Positions 47,836 to 58,600 of a stretch of DNA of 64,000 bases are shown here, piece after piece (the first letter of the stretch is position 1; every line of letters begins with the position of its first letter). A program made the position numbers and the translations under genes. This DNA is from Rattus norvegicus (lineage: Eukaryota > Chordata > Mammalia > Rodentia > Muridae): contig NC_086022.1 in assembly GCF_036323735.1 (NCBI RefSeq), positions 64,724,702-64,788,701 on the forward strand, given 5' to 3'. The notes under the pieces are model-generated. The model was not told where the DNA came from and did no database searches. It worked only from the letters and a program-made list of their open reading frames with translations.

Positions 47836-48189
47836 CAAAGTGACTTTCAGGCTAGCCTGAGTTCGTAAGATACTACCTCCAGAGAGGAAGACGATGCAGA
47901 GGGTTTGGGGATGTAGTTCAACAGTACAGCACTTGCTAGCATCAGCAAAGCAAGGGAGAAAGAGGAGAGCGGAGGGGAGGGGAGAAAACTTTAAAATGTG
48001 AAAAATTCTTTCACAAAATGAAGTGTACCGTCTAGAAAGTCACAGTATTTGAGGTTGGCTTAATGAGGGTCAAAAATTGAATAAAAGAATACCTGAATAC
48101 CTTCAAGAGTATTCAAGAACAGCAACCACATACACCACCACCACCAAAAAAAAGTTGATGTTTAACCAGAGTTTTAAAAGTCTGTATGC

Positions 48190-48283
48190 GGGGTTGGGGA
48201 TTTAGCTCAATGGTAGAGCGTTTGCCTAGCAAGCGCAAGGCCCTGGGTTCGGTCCCCAGCTCCGGAAAAAAGAAAAAAAAAAA
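48190..48283 (+). repeat. ID SINE, full length
   Basis: GGGGTTGGGGATTTAGCTCA through GGTCCCCAGCTCCG with short A-rich tail. Flanking repeat AAAGTCTGTATGC / AAGGTCTGTGTGC. Confidence 0.95.
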
Positions 48284-48289
48284 GGTCTG

Positions 48290-48600
48290 TGTGCACTGGC
48301 CTGTGCCTGTGTTCATGTATATGTGCATGTACATACAGAAGCCATAGATGGACATCAGGCATCTTCTTCAGTCACTCCCTAACTCACCCAACTAAGACAT
48401 GGTTTCTCACTGAACTTGGAGCTCAAGGATTAGGCAAATTCAGGGATGCTCCTTTCTCAGCCACTCAGAGCTGGGTCAAGATGCCCAACATGCTCAGCTC
48501 TTTTGTTTGTTTGTTGTTTCATCTAGGTGCTGAAGATCCTAAGTAAAGTCCTAATGATTACACAGCAAAGCACTTCACCAATTGAGCCACCTCCCCAGCC
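48290..48600 (-). repeat. B4/B3-type SINE
   Basis: Plus strand GTATATGTGCATGTACATAC, CACTGAACTTGGAGCTCAAG, CAATTGAGCCACCTCCCCAG. Confidence 0.75.
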
Positions 48601-49309
48601 TCCAACATTACGTTTGTAAAATGAAGCATAGCAAAGTAAATCAAAGAATAAATTTTCATTTCACATGTCTTTTTCTAATATGTTATCCTGCTGACCTTAA
48701 GATCCTATTCATCCTTAATGGAAGTTGGAGCCTTCAATATTTAATGCCCTTATTCATCAGAATTTTCTGCATTCTTCTGCTTCATCAAGCCATCACTGAA
48801 CCTTAAAGATACCCAATAATATTTCTTGAGTATAATTATCCAAATATAAGCATGTTATATCTTATCTGTACTAATAAACACATAGAAGCAGAGGAGATAA
48901 AGTTTTCCACTGTAGTGAGCAACTGTAACCTCAGCACTGTAGGAAGTACAGGTGGAAGGACCATTGGAAGGTCTGCATTGGAAGGTCATTTGCAGCTCTT
49001 AGGGACAGGAAAAACAGTTTACTTTTTTAATGTTTCTTTGTTTTCCTCACTATTAACCAGTGAATGAATAACTAAAATCATTCTTAAAAACTGAATTCTT
49101 TTTTTTAGATTTTTTGAGTAATCATATATCACCTCCCTTCTGAAACCCTGCTTCTATATTAGCCACAACTACATTGCCCTATAATCACGTCTAGTGCACA
49201 CTAGCCTAGGTAACATGAGACCCTTGTATATACTATAAAAGACAAGCACAATATGATTCCTTAGTCTTATGCTGTAAGTACAGTGCCACTCTGAGACTTA
49301 GGAAGCTGA

Positions 49310-49512
49310 AGAGAAAAGACTCGGACTCAGCTGTTTACTGCCCTTGCAGACCTAAACTCAGTTCCTGATACCTACATCAGGACATGACCACCTGTAACTC
49401 CAGCTCTAAGAATTCCAACTCCCCCGTCTGGCCTCCAGAGGCACCTATACACACTTAGCACGTATACATTCACACATATATACATAAAAATAGATTTTTA
49501 TTAAAAAAAAAA
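49310..49512 (+). repeat. B3-type SINE
   Basis: GCAGACCTAAACTCAGTTCC, CCCCCGTCTGGCCTCCAGAG, CACACTTAGCACGTATACAT and poly(A). Confidence 0.75.
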
Positions 49513-49539
49513 AGACTTAATTTACCACCAAACCCTGCA

Positions 49540-50000
49540 GAATTTCCACCTCAATGCTTTAATATTCCTCAGAATAGCTTTTCAACTGGCCTTTAATATT
49601 TCAAACAAAACTCAGCTGTTAACCCCAAATTATTCATCACAGTACTGAAAGAAGAATTAATCTTTCTAAAAAATACCACCATGTAACTCCTGACCTACCA
49701 ATTTTGTTTTAGGGGGGGATGCTTCTTAACTGTTTCACACATTGAATTCAACCTTCTAAATATGTACTTTATAAACCAACTCTACTAATATATCTGCTAC
49801 AATTCCCTCAGATTAACACTTTTCTCCCAGAAAAACCAGACTTCTTACATCCCTCACAACACACTCATCCCCATCCCCAAGTGACTACTCATGATCGTCT
49901 ATCCCCTACATGAAGTGTGTGAAACGCTCCTCTGGAGCTACTCTGAGGACACACACTTCATATTCTTTATCTATATCCCACTTTCTCACCCTACAACTCC
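49540..50000. repeat. Possible old L2-like sequence
   Basis: The segment around AAGAATTAATCTTTCTAAAA (49650) with neighbouring pyrimidine-rich text resembles degraded L2 3' sequence. Weak; the rest to about 50580 shows nothing recognisable. Confidence 0.3.
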
Positions 50001-50878
50001 GATGTGAAGTACACTGACTGGAGTTTATGTATTATAGACATTATTTGAACACTGCTCTGGGCAGTGCTGGTTATACTATTATAAAGTATTCTTGTCAAGA
50101 TAAACACAAACTGTCACTTTCCAGCATGTGGGTCTATAATATGCACTCAGCTATTTGAAAAGCCAACTGCATGATCCTGATTAAAATTCAGAGTATTTTA
50201 TTATGTCTAAAGAGTTCTAGTACAAAAGAAAATAATGTGATGGCTAGGATTAGATTCAAAGTGGTGCAGAGCAGAAAGCAGCATGAAGAATGGTAAAGTG
50301 AGTGGGGTAGAGGTGAAACCAAACTGCTATGAGCTGATAATCTTTTGAGGCTCAGTGACAGCTACTACATCATAATCCATAGCTACTTTGTATTTCAAGA
50401 AAATGTTCACGAAGTTTCAATTTTTAAAAAGGACTTGGGCTTGGACTATAGCTGACTTGTAGAATGTTTTCCTAGTACATAACCACTAAATTCAAATCCC
50501 AGTTCCCTATCCCCCACTAAAAAAAGAAGCTTAATGTTGTCTTAACTTCATTTTAAATATATATAAAACACCTTGCAATACCTTTTTTCAGGGGTTACTG
50601 CTGTTGTGGATCCTGGTGCACTGAAATAGATCTGGGGCAAACAAAATGTTTGGTTTGGTTTTTTGAAACAGGGTCTCACTATTAAGGCTCAAATACTGGC
50701 ACTACAGGTCTGTAGTACATGGCTAGATACAACTAGGAGAGTGAGAGAGCAAGAGTGAAAGCTACATTTTCCTGATTCATGGTTGAAGATGGGAGAGCCT
50801 GACCGAACTGAGTAATGCTACTCTTAGGCAGGTGGGCCTGAGTTATTTAACTAAGGAAGCTTAAGAAATCTAAGAGGG

Positions 50879-51062
50879 GGGCTGGAGAGATGGTTCAGAG
50901 GTTAAGAGCACTGACTACTCTTCCAGAGGTCCTGAGTTCAGTTCCCAGCAACCACATGGTGGCTCACAACCATCTGTATAATGAGATCCAATGCCCTCTT
51001 CTAGAGTGTCTGAAGACAGCTACAGTGTATTCACATGCATAAAATAAATCTTAAAAAAAAAA
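50879..51062 (+). repeat. B2 SINE
   Basis: GGGGCTGGAGAGATGGTTCA head, full body, TGTCTGAAGACAGCTACAGT and AAATAAATC tail. Confidence 0.96.
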
Positions 51063-51539
51063 TCAGAAAAATGTCATACATAAAATATGGAAAGCAGAAA
51101 TTTTTTTTAAGTTTTTTTTTTAAGTGGAGAAAAAACTGCTATAATCAAGGCTCACTAAATAAGTTTAAATAACTTAAGTCAGCAACGTCCGCTCAGTAAA
51201 CTCATAGTCTAAAGACACCTGATGCCCTACAGGGAATGAATGAAACAGGTTACTAAATTATCACATCTTATGGAGAGAAGAAAAACCCTGCTCACAAATG
51301 TCTAGATATGTGGCTTAGACAAGGTATCTGTTACTATTAGGGAATATCATATCCTTTGGATATATATCTACCATTCACATTCTGTCACTGCTTTGTCTAC
51401 ACCACAGTTTGCTAATTCCTTCAACAAACAGTAACACAAACCTATGGTTTTTAAGTAATGGGTTTTTTAATTCAATTACATTGGGTTTTTGAAGTTTGGT
51501 TTTGAGCTTTTCCCCCTTCAACTTTGTTTTTTTGTTTGT

Positions 51540-51705
51540 TTGTTTTGTTTTGTTTAAGACAGGGTCTCATTGTTTAGTCCTGGCTATCCTGGAACTTGCT
51601 GGTCTATAGACCAGGCTGACCTTAAACTCAAGAGACCTATCCTGCTTCTGCCTCTCAAATGCTGAGACTAAAGGTATATGCCATTATGCCTGGTATTTAT
51701 TTAAC
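51540..51705 (-). repeat. B1 SINE
   Basis: Plus strand AAGACAGGGTCTCATTGTTT, GACCAGGCTGACCTTAAACT, TATATGCCATTATGCCTGG. Confidence 0.88.
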
Positions 51706-53055
51706 CATTGTTTTTACATAATGTTTTACACATTGTTATGCACACAAGCCAATTTGGTCATTTTGATTTCTAATTCTATTCCATAATTGCTTAAAAGATG
51801 AGAAATTTTTAGTGACCATAACAAACAAAAAGTTTTGAACAGATATATAACACATATGCTATGCAAATAGCAAGGCTTACCCAAGTAAAGTAAGTAAAGC
51901 TTGAAACAGGAGGATCTTCCTACAGAAACAGCTTAATCATGAAAAAGCCATCCTCACGAACAGACTGGGTCAAAAAGGAAAAACATCTCAGACTGCCCTA
52001 TACTTATACATCTTTACTTTGGGTTTTCCTCTTCCCATAAAAGAAAATCTAAATTACAATGATGCAGCTAAGTGGTAATATACTTGCTTCATATGCACAG
52101 GCCTGAAATACGTTTCTTTTTTTCTCCCTCCCTCTCTCCCTGAAATATGTTTCTTAGCATAGAAAGACTTAACCAAACTAAACCATAAGGGACCAAAAAA
52201 CAGTGCTAAAATTACCCATAAACAACTTTAGGGAGGAACAAAGACAAAACAAACAAACCCAACAAACTTAAAGAACCAGGATGGGAAAGGATGGTTTATA
52301 TAGCATTTATTTTACAAGTTTGGAGACCAGGGTTCTGTCCTCAAAACTCACTAGACATGGTGTGCAATTGCAGTCTAAGTCCTGACTAGGCAAAGGCAGG
52401 AGGAATCCTGAAGGTTAGTGGAGAGCCAGAATAGCCTAATTGGTTAGTCTAGAGCCCACCTCCTAAAGTTGACACCTGAAGTTGTTCTCTGGCCTACCCA
52501 CACATGAATCTGTATGAATACACAAATGCAGAACCTACTAGGAAACTACATTTGGAAAAGCTGGCATTTACTTCACAATCTTTCAACTAAAGAAGTCTAC
52601 AAAATGAGATTAAAAATTATTTTGAAATAAACTGTGTAAACACCCACAACCTGATCACGGTAGTGGCTTATAACCATAATTAGTAAACTTTCAACTTCTG
52701 AGAAACAAAGATACATTAAATCTTTGTTACCAGATTTCATGCAACTATTTCTTTCCAAGAATGGATATTTGTAGACTTTCCCTAATAACTCTGAGGGAAC
52801 ATAAAGTTTATAAAATGTTAGAATGTGTTACCAAGTTTTATCTGATACATGCTATTCCAGTGGGATGAAAACCATTTACAAGTTCCATTTAGATTAAAAA
52901 ATTCCTTTGGGGAATGTATGTAGTACATTCTAGTTATACTGTTTCTAGAACAGCAAAAACCTCTATAACCTATTTCCCTACTGTTTTGGTTTCAAAAACC
53001 AACTTAGATCTCTATAGTTTCTTCACAAAAAGTCAAGGTGATATTATAGGTAATG

Positions 53056-53198
53056 GGGGGGGGGGGGGGTTGGGGATTTAGCTCAGTGGTAGAGCGCTTG
53101 CCTAGAAAGCGCAAATCCCTGGGTTCGGTCCCCAGCTCCGACAAAAAGAAAAAAGAAAAAAAAAAAAAAAAAAAAAAAGACCCACACAGTGGAGTGAG
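53056..53198 (+). repeat. ID SINE with G-run head and unusual 3' extension
   Basis: 15 consecutive G at 53055-53069, then TTGGGGATTTAGCTCAGTGG and a standard body. After the A-run (to 53178) come 20 non-A bases (GACCCACACAGTGGAGTGAG, 53179-53198), and only then the second copy of the target-site duplication GATATTATAGGTAATG (first copy 53040-53055). Confidence 0.93.
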
Positions 53199-53609
53199 AT
53201 ATTATAGGTAATGACAGAACTATATGAATTTCCAGCAGAAACAAAAGCTTTCTCAAATTTACCCTATCTCACATGGTCTACAAAAACAATAACAAAGTTG
53301 AATCAAGAATTACTTGTAGTCACATTAAAAAAAACAAAACATTAAAGTGAAAAGTGCTGCCTCATTTTTAAAACAGGGAGTAGGAAGGAAGACAAAGAAA
53401 AGCTTCTAAATCCAAACTACTTAAATGAATTGTTTTTCATTCTCTTAGGACACAAAATCCATTTTACAGAAACACTCTCCTGAAAGCCACTGTTTAACAT
53501 GCAGGAAGCTCCATGGTCTTGCCACACAAATAAATAAGTAAAATTCTCCTAATGCTAGGAGCTCACCCTTTGGCAATGGCCTCTGTCTTTTACAAACTAA
53601 TGAGTTATC

Positions 53610-53750
53610 CAGTACTGGTTACTTGGTGGTTCACTCTGTAATTCCAGCCTAAGGAAGCTGAAGCAGGATGACTGCCCTGTGCTTGAAGACAACTTTCACA
53701 GTCAGTTCCAGGATGGCCTGTGCTAGTTAAGACCACAAAAACAAAGTAAT
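53610..53750 (+). repeat. Diverged B1-type SINE
   Basis: TTCACTCTGTAATTCCAGCC, GGAAGCTGAAGCAGGATGAC, AGTTCCAGGATGGCCTGTGC. Confidence 0.65.
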
Positions 53751-54539
53751 GGGTTACAAGCTATCTCTAGTATTTCCATCTAGAAGTAAGTTGACAAGTG
53801 TCACAAAACACTTTTATTTTGTTATTTGCTGTTTGATTATATCTCTCATCCTAATCAAATTAAAGGTTTGTTGATGCAAGTTTCAGAAAAATTATATGGT
53901 AAACCAACTTTAAGTGACTCATGTTTAAAATCCTTATACAAACAATCTATTCATTTGAAGACTTCAACTACTTGATTAGCAGAAATAATTCCAAAGTATC
54001 AGAGAAAACCATTAAGCATGAAGCCTCCATGTTAAATATGTTACAAATAAAAACTACACAGAAATATTTATAAATTTCAGCATATTTCCTCCTGTCAATA
54101 TGTCAAAGAACTTTTTACATCTTCTCTATGCTAGAAGAAAAGGAGAAATTACTTAAGGTATTTAGTGAGCAAAATAGTCTTGCAAAAGAAAAGATGTATT
54201 AAAAAAAAATCATTCACCTCCTTCTATCAGACAAACAGTATTCTCCTTAGAACATACTGCTTACAATTCAGCCGAGTGTGACTGCCAAGAGTATCTAGAC
54301 AAGATTGTTCAAAGTGGCAAGCTTTTCCACCAGCATCTACTTAATACTTGGAGTTAAAGGCAAGTTATGGATAAGCTAAATGAAAAGTATTATTTTCTCT
54401 TTAACTTCAAAGTATAGCTAAAAACAAGGTATGCTTATTTAAAATGCTTCCAATTTTCAGAAGAATAGGGATTTATTCAGTTTTGCCAAATAGAGACTTA
54501 AGTGGCTGAAATAAAGAGCTCTGGCCACAAGTGAAAAGA

Positions 54540-54680
54540 TGAAGAGTCTGGTGGATGTCTACAAGTTCAAGGCCAGCTTAATCTACATTGCTGGTCAGTC
54601 AGAGCTAACATAAAGACCCTGTCTAACAAAAGAAAGAAAGAAAAAGAGGAGGAGAAAACAAGAGGAAGAAGGAGAAGCTT
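54540..54680 (+). repeat. Partial B1 SINE and purine-rich tail
   Basis: CAAGTTCAAGGCCAGCTTAA, AGACCCTGTCTAACAAAAG, then GAAAGA/GGA-rich sequence to about 54675. Confidence 0.75.
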
Positions 54681-56350
54681 TATGAGCAGCTTTTCTAATA
54701 TTAGTTCACATTTTTAAAGACTTTTTCATAGTAACTTAATGCAATATCAAATCTAAGAATATTCAAGCTTTACAGGTGAAATATGTAAAACTTACAATAA
54801 CTCAGTAATGTGCAAAAGTGACTAGAGGAACTGCATTTGTATTTACACTTAAGCTGTAAATATTTTTCCCCAAATAAGGGACATAGTGTATCATGAGAAT
54901 GTCACTGTGACTTTAAATATTTTTACATATATATTAAGAACACAGTGTCTTATGTTCAATGTGTTTGTGCTGTTCTGGTAATTCTTTATGTCACTGTGGT
55001 GTATTACAGCAAAGGCTCTAACTTCTGGTTAAGCAAACTAGTACATTTCAATTCTGTTCACTGTACTGTAGAGACCATAAGCCACTCCTTGCTCTTCTAG
55101 TTCTGACTACAGGTTATAACAGCTAAGTACCACAGAAAGCGTGCATATGCACAGCTTTGTCACTTCTTTTCTCAGCCCCCTTCTTTTCTATGGAAAAAAA
55201 AAGGAATTTAAGTTTACCCCAAAATATCAACTTCTCTTTTACATACATTCCCAATGTGTTTTTCCATACAATTTATTCTGATAATTCCTATCCTAGAAAC
55301 GTCAAAAGAGGGAATTTCACGGATCAAAAGGGGAAATAAATGTTATCAATTATCATAACATCAATATAACGGAGCCAATAATTGATACAAAAGGAATCTG
55401 TAATCTGCAGACAGTCAAAATACCACTTGTATTTGCATGTGATGTTCACGGATGAATTCTGTGTGTGTGTGCCAGATTCACCTGGTTTTGAAATGCTAAG
55501 CTGATCTTTATGGGTATAATCAGAGCCAACATCAAGTGTCCTGAGGAAAGGCAATTCAGGAGAGCGCTGAGTGGCATGGAGAAGGTCGGAAATTAAGAAG
55601 ACAGCGAATGAGCAACGAAAAGATCACAAAACTCAAAACATTCATTTCCTGAGTAGCCTGAAGAAAGATCTTTTCTCTTAACGTTAATAGTCTCCTACTC
55701 ACTTCATTCACTTCCTAACTTCCTTTACTTTTCAAGGAACAACAAGGGGCATCATCTCCTCTTTTCTGGGAATGTGTACTCAAAGAATCTGCATAGGAAA
55801 GAGGGAAGGAGCCGACAATTCTCAAGTAGGTTGAGAAACAGGTGGATTACACGGAGCAACGGAGCAGTAACATGATTTAGATACTCACGAGGTGGCTTTA
55901 AGATGACAGATGTGGTTAAAGGAGACTTGCACGTCGGAATCAACTTGGGTCTGGCAGACAGACTGGGGACTGATTTGCAAGCACCAGAGGGGGGCAGAGG
56001 CTAGAAACAGAGCGGCCTCAGTGGAGGGGACGGGGCAAAAAAGGGCAAAAAAACCCCAAGCACCAAGCAGGACGGGTGGACAGTGAGTAGCAGCACCCGT
56101 CAGAGTGGAAGGCTATTGCTTGGGAGACCGGGGCCAGTAGGAAAGGACGTCAGAGGGGAAAGGGGGCTGGGGAAACAGGAGGACCAAGACCTAAGGATAC
56201 TGTTGCCAGAAAAATGCGGGGAAAAACTGGCGATGAGAAGCCCTCTTGGGTCCTCAATTGAAGAAATTCTCCAAGGAGAGCCGGCGCTCGTCGCCGCGCT
56301 GCCTCCAGCCGGGCTGCCTTTTCCTGGTGGTAACTGCTGTGGCGTAGAGG

Positions 56351-56453
56351 GGAGAGGGAGGAAGAGGAGGAGGAGGAGGAGGAGGTAGCCAGAGGAGGAG
56401 GAGGGTGAAGACGAGGCGGGCGGGGGTGGGGGGGTGGGGAGAAAGGGGGGTGC
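56351..56453 (+). repeat. Polypurine (GGA)n tract and G-run cluster just inside intron 1
   Basis: A (GGA)n-type purine tract at about 56351-56411 is followed by G-runs at about 56418-56453 with several runs of four or more G. The purine-rich strand is the template strand of Cnot4, within 100-190 bp downstream of the exon 1 donor. Triplex or G-quadruplex potential is inferred only. Confidence 0.7.
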
Positions 56454-56539
56454 GGCCTGCACAGTCCCAGCGAAGCCTCCGCTCTCTCGTAGCCGGTCAG
56501 CGCCGGGTTTCCCCTAAGCCCAGCCCCGCAGACACTCAC

Positions 56540-56740
56540 CCGCCTGCCTTGCCTCGCTTTTCTCTTAGCCGACTCCACGCGTTGCCGAGTCCTCACAGGA
56601 GACCAATGAACGAGAGTCGGCGAAAAAACTCTTCAGAACCGGGCCTGACTGCTTCAGTGAGTCCGACCTTTACGGCTGAGAGAGAGACTCTCAGCTTTCG
56701 GTGGGTTCCACGGCTAGACGGGCCACCATCTTACATTAGG
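56540..56740 (-). other. Cnot4: Cnot4 predicted non-coding exon 1
   Basis: On the minus strand a strong donor (GGCGG|GTGAGTG, GT at 56539-56538) ends a GC-rich segment that begins near an AAGATGGTGG context at 56732-56723. This is the only good donor I see downstream of the CpG-island core in this orientation, and it would splice to the 13382 acceptor across a 43,157-bp intron. The segment has an ATG-stop pair (56736-56731) and a 12-codon ORF (56729-56691) but no in-frame link to the main start. The 5' end is inferred from motif layout, with an uncertainty of a few tens of bases. An extra 5' UTR exon inside intron 1 cannot be excluded. Confidence 0.7.
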
Positions 56741-56762
56741 GTAAGACTCCTCCGGCCTCCGG

Positions 56763-56774
56763 TGCGCAGGCGCA
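56763..56774. promoter_or_regulatory. NRF1-like site
   Basis: TGCGCAGGCGCA fits the GCGCAnGCGC core bound by NRF1, with one departure from the perfect palindrome. It lies a few tens of bases upstream of the inferred start of Cnot4. Confidence 0.55.
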
Positions 56775-56790
56775 TGCCGATCCGGCTGGG

Positions 56791-56811
56791 AGGGGCGGGG
56801 GAGGGGCGGGA
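56791..56811. promoter_or_regulatory. Tandem GC boxes (Sp/KLF type)
   Basis: Two GGGGCGGG cores occur about 11 bp apart on the plus strand, between the NRF1-like site and the ZNF143-type motif. This is standard Sp1-family site architecture in a TATA-less promoter. Confidence 0.6.
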
Positions 56812-56862
56812 CAAGCGGCAGGCGGGCGAGTGGGAGGTTGCGGCGGACTGGTCCGCTGCACC

Positions 56863-56876
56863 CTGGGAGTTGTAGT
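56863..56876 (-). promoter_or_regulatory. ZNF143-type promoter motif
   Basis: The minus strand reads ACTACAACTCCCAG, a perfect match to the ACTACAAYTCCCAG promoter motif bound by ZNF143 (with THAP11/HCFC1 often recruited). It points towards Cnot4 and lies about 130 bp upstream of the inferred start. A degenerate second copy (gene strand TGACTTCAATTCCCGG) occurs about 40 bp further upstream, near 56905-56920. Confidence 0.75.
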
Positions 56877-57924
56877 CCTCCGATAGTAACCGCCCCGGGG
56901 CAGGCCGGGAATTGAAGTCATCACTAGAGAAGGCGCTCGGGAGCTCGTTCCTCACGTGGCTACTGGAGCGCCGGCTTTCTTCTTGTTTTGCTTCCTCCTC
57001 TGCCCGCGTGTGTGGCTACTGTGTCATGTGGTCGGCGGTTTTCAGTAATGTTAGCTGAAATGTAGGAAACCAAAATTCTACGAAACTTAACTGATTCGGA
57101 GAAAGCGAGGACCTGTCTTTTCTGCCCCGCCTTCTGTAGATAGGTATCTGACGGGGGCGGTGTGGCGGTAGAATCAGGTTGAGCATTGCAAGAGCGCGGG
57201 ATTTGATCTAGAGTGAGGCTTTGATACTTTTGGGAAAGTGAATGTTAATTCGTTTCCCGGTCTTGGCGCGCCCTGACACCAGTACGGTTGAGCTCATCCT
57301 CCTTACGGTAAAATCACTAGTGAAGAAATACCTGAATTGCCTTGTGCACGTTTCTCAAGAGAGTAGCATGCGTTGCTGGTGATGTGAAAAGAATGTGGAC
57401 TTAACTGCATACTCTTGTTGGCTACGAGTTCAGCCTGCACAAATGTGTGGGTCAGGTTCGCAAACTGCGCAAATAAACACGTCTCAAAGGACATAATGCA
57501 ACCGCAGCCGGTTCGAGCACCGAGAAACCTTAAGTAACAAAATCAATTTACTGGACTTCCCGGGTTGCCTCCTAGAACTCTGGTGTGAGTGGCGCTTCTG
57601 AAGCGGTCGTTCTGTTTAGTGCCTGTATTCCTATTCATGTAAGTACTGAGCTCCTTGGTACCTAGTTCTTTACCATTTGCCGGGAAAATATAAGAGAGCA
57701 AACACAAATCTGTCAGTCACCATTCTGGGGTTTGGAGAAGTGAAAGGACACAAGTTTTCAAATCCAGGGTTAAAATACATAGGATGGGACTGTGGCTTGC
57801 AGCACAGTGGTAGAGCGCTAGTCTGGCACACTTGAGGTCTGAATGCAAAAGGCTGGAGGGGAGGACTTAAAATAGGAAAGGGGAAAAGTAGGGAAAGAAA
57901 TTGAAGTTTTAAAATCTCAGTGTC

Positions 57925-58045
57925 GCTGGACATAGTGGCATAGGCCAGTACTCTGGAGGTAGCAGCTGGTGGATCTTTTTGAGTTCAAGGCCAGCTTAGT
58001 CTACAAACCCTGTCGGGGGTGGTGGTGGAGGGGGGAGGACAAAAA
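57925..58045 (+). repeat. Partial B1 SINE
   Basis: CTGGACATAGTGGCATAGGC, TTGAGTTCAAGGCCAGCTTA, then a GGTGGTGGAGG-type run in place of the normal tail. Confidence 0.7.
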
Positions 58046-58255
58046 CAAAAAATTACAAAAAAGCCAGACCGGTTTCTTTGGTATCGAAGAGAAAAGAAAG
58101 AGGTTATAGGGGAGGTGGGGGAGTGAACGGGGATAAAAATGACCCAAATTTTATTTTATACACGTATGAAATTGCTGAAGAATATTTAAAAAATATAAAA
58201 AGAAGCACACATTTGGACATAGTATTATGAGACTTTGTCTCAAAGTAAAAAAGTT

Positions 58256-58390
58256 AGGGGCTACAGAGATCTCCCGGCAACCACATGGTAGCTCACAACC
58301 ATCTGTAAATGGGATCTGATGCCCTCTTCTGGTGTGTCTGAAGAGAGGGATGTGTACTCACATATATAAACTAAATAAAAAATTTATTTT
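58256..58390 (+). repeat. B2 SINE with internal deletion
   Basis: GGGGCTACAGAGAT is joined straight to CTCCCGGCAACCACATGG, so about 55 bp of the body (A-box end and first stem) are missing. The 3' part is standard. Confidence 0.9.
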
Positions 58391-58409
58391 TTTTTAAGTA
58401 AAAAAAGGT

Positions 58410-58600
58410 GGGCTGGAGAGATGGCTCAGTGGTTAAGAGCACTGACTGCTCTTCCAGAGGTCCTGAGTTCAAATCCCAGCAACCACATGGTGGCTTACAA
58501 CCATCTGTAATAAGATCTGATGCCCTCTTCTGGTGTGTCTGAAGATAGCTAAAATGTACTTATATAGAATAAATAAATCTTAAAAAAAAAAAAAAAAAAA
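58410..58600 (+). repeat. B2 SINE, well preserved
   Basis: GGGCTGGAGAGATGGCTCAG to GTGTCTGAAGATAGCTAAAA and AATAAATAAATC tail with poly(A). It follows the deleted B2 in the same orientation, forming a tandem pair. Confidence 0.96.

Larger units (their letters stand above)
13383..56539. other. Cnot4 intron 1
   Basis: A 43,157-bp intron between the predicted exon 1 and exon 2. It is filled with SINEs, L1 pieces, DNA-transposon-like repeats and microsatellites listed individually. Open frames inside it are repeat-derived or random. Stretches without a recognisable element include 13860-14340, 14500-14780, 15680-16590, 16800-17410, 25030-25940, 27400-28160, 28640-29100, 29890-30820, 46600-47310, 48600-49310, 51700-53040 and 53750-56250. 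Confidence 0.75.
56270..56960. promoter_or_regulatory. Cnot4: CpG-island promoter of Cnot4
   Basis: This is the only CpG-dense, GC-rich stretch in the window. It contains GC boxes, an NRF1-like palindrome and a ZNF143-type motif, and has no TATA box at the expected place. It lies at the 5' end of the minus-strand gene. Broad TATA-less initiation is expected for such a housekeeping gene. The island is free of SINEs although both flanks are full of them. Confidence 0.88.

Noticed and set aside
56739..56746. Divergent plus-strand splice donor GGGTAAGA at the promoter
   Set aside because: The motif is present, but nothing else supports a plus-strand transcript, so no antisense gene is called.
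56083..56955. Several 100-156 codon frames on both strands near the promoter
   Set aside because: They fall in the CpG island, are rich in Arg, Pro, Gly and Ser from GC bias and the (GGA)n tract, and overlap each other on both strands. The known Cnot4 start is in exon 2.
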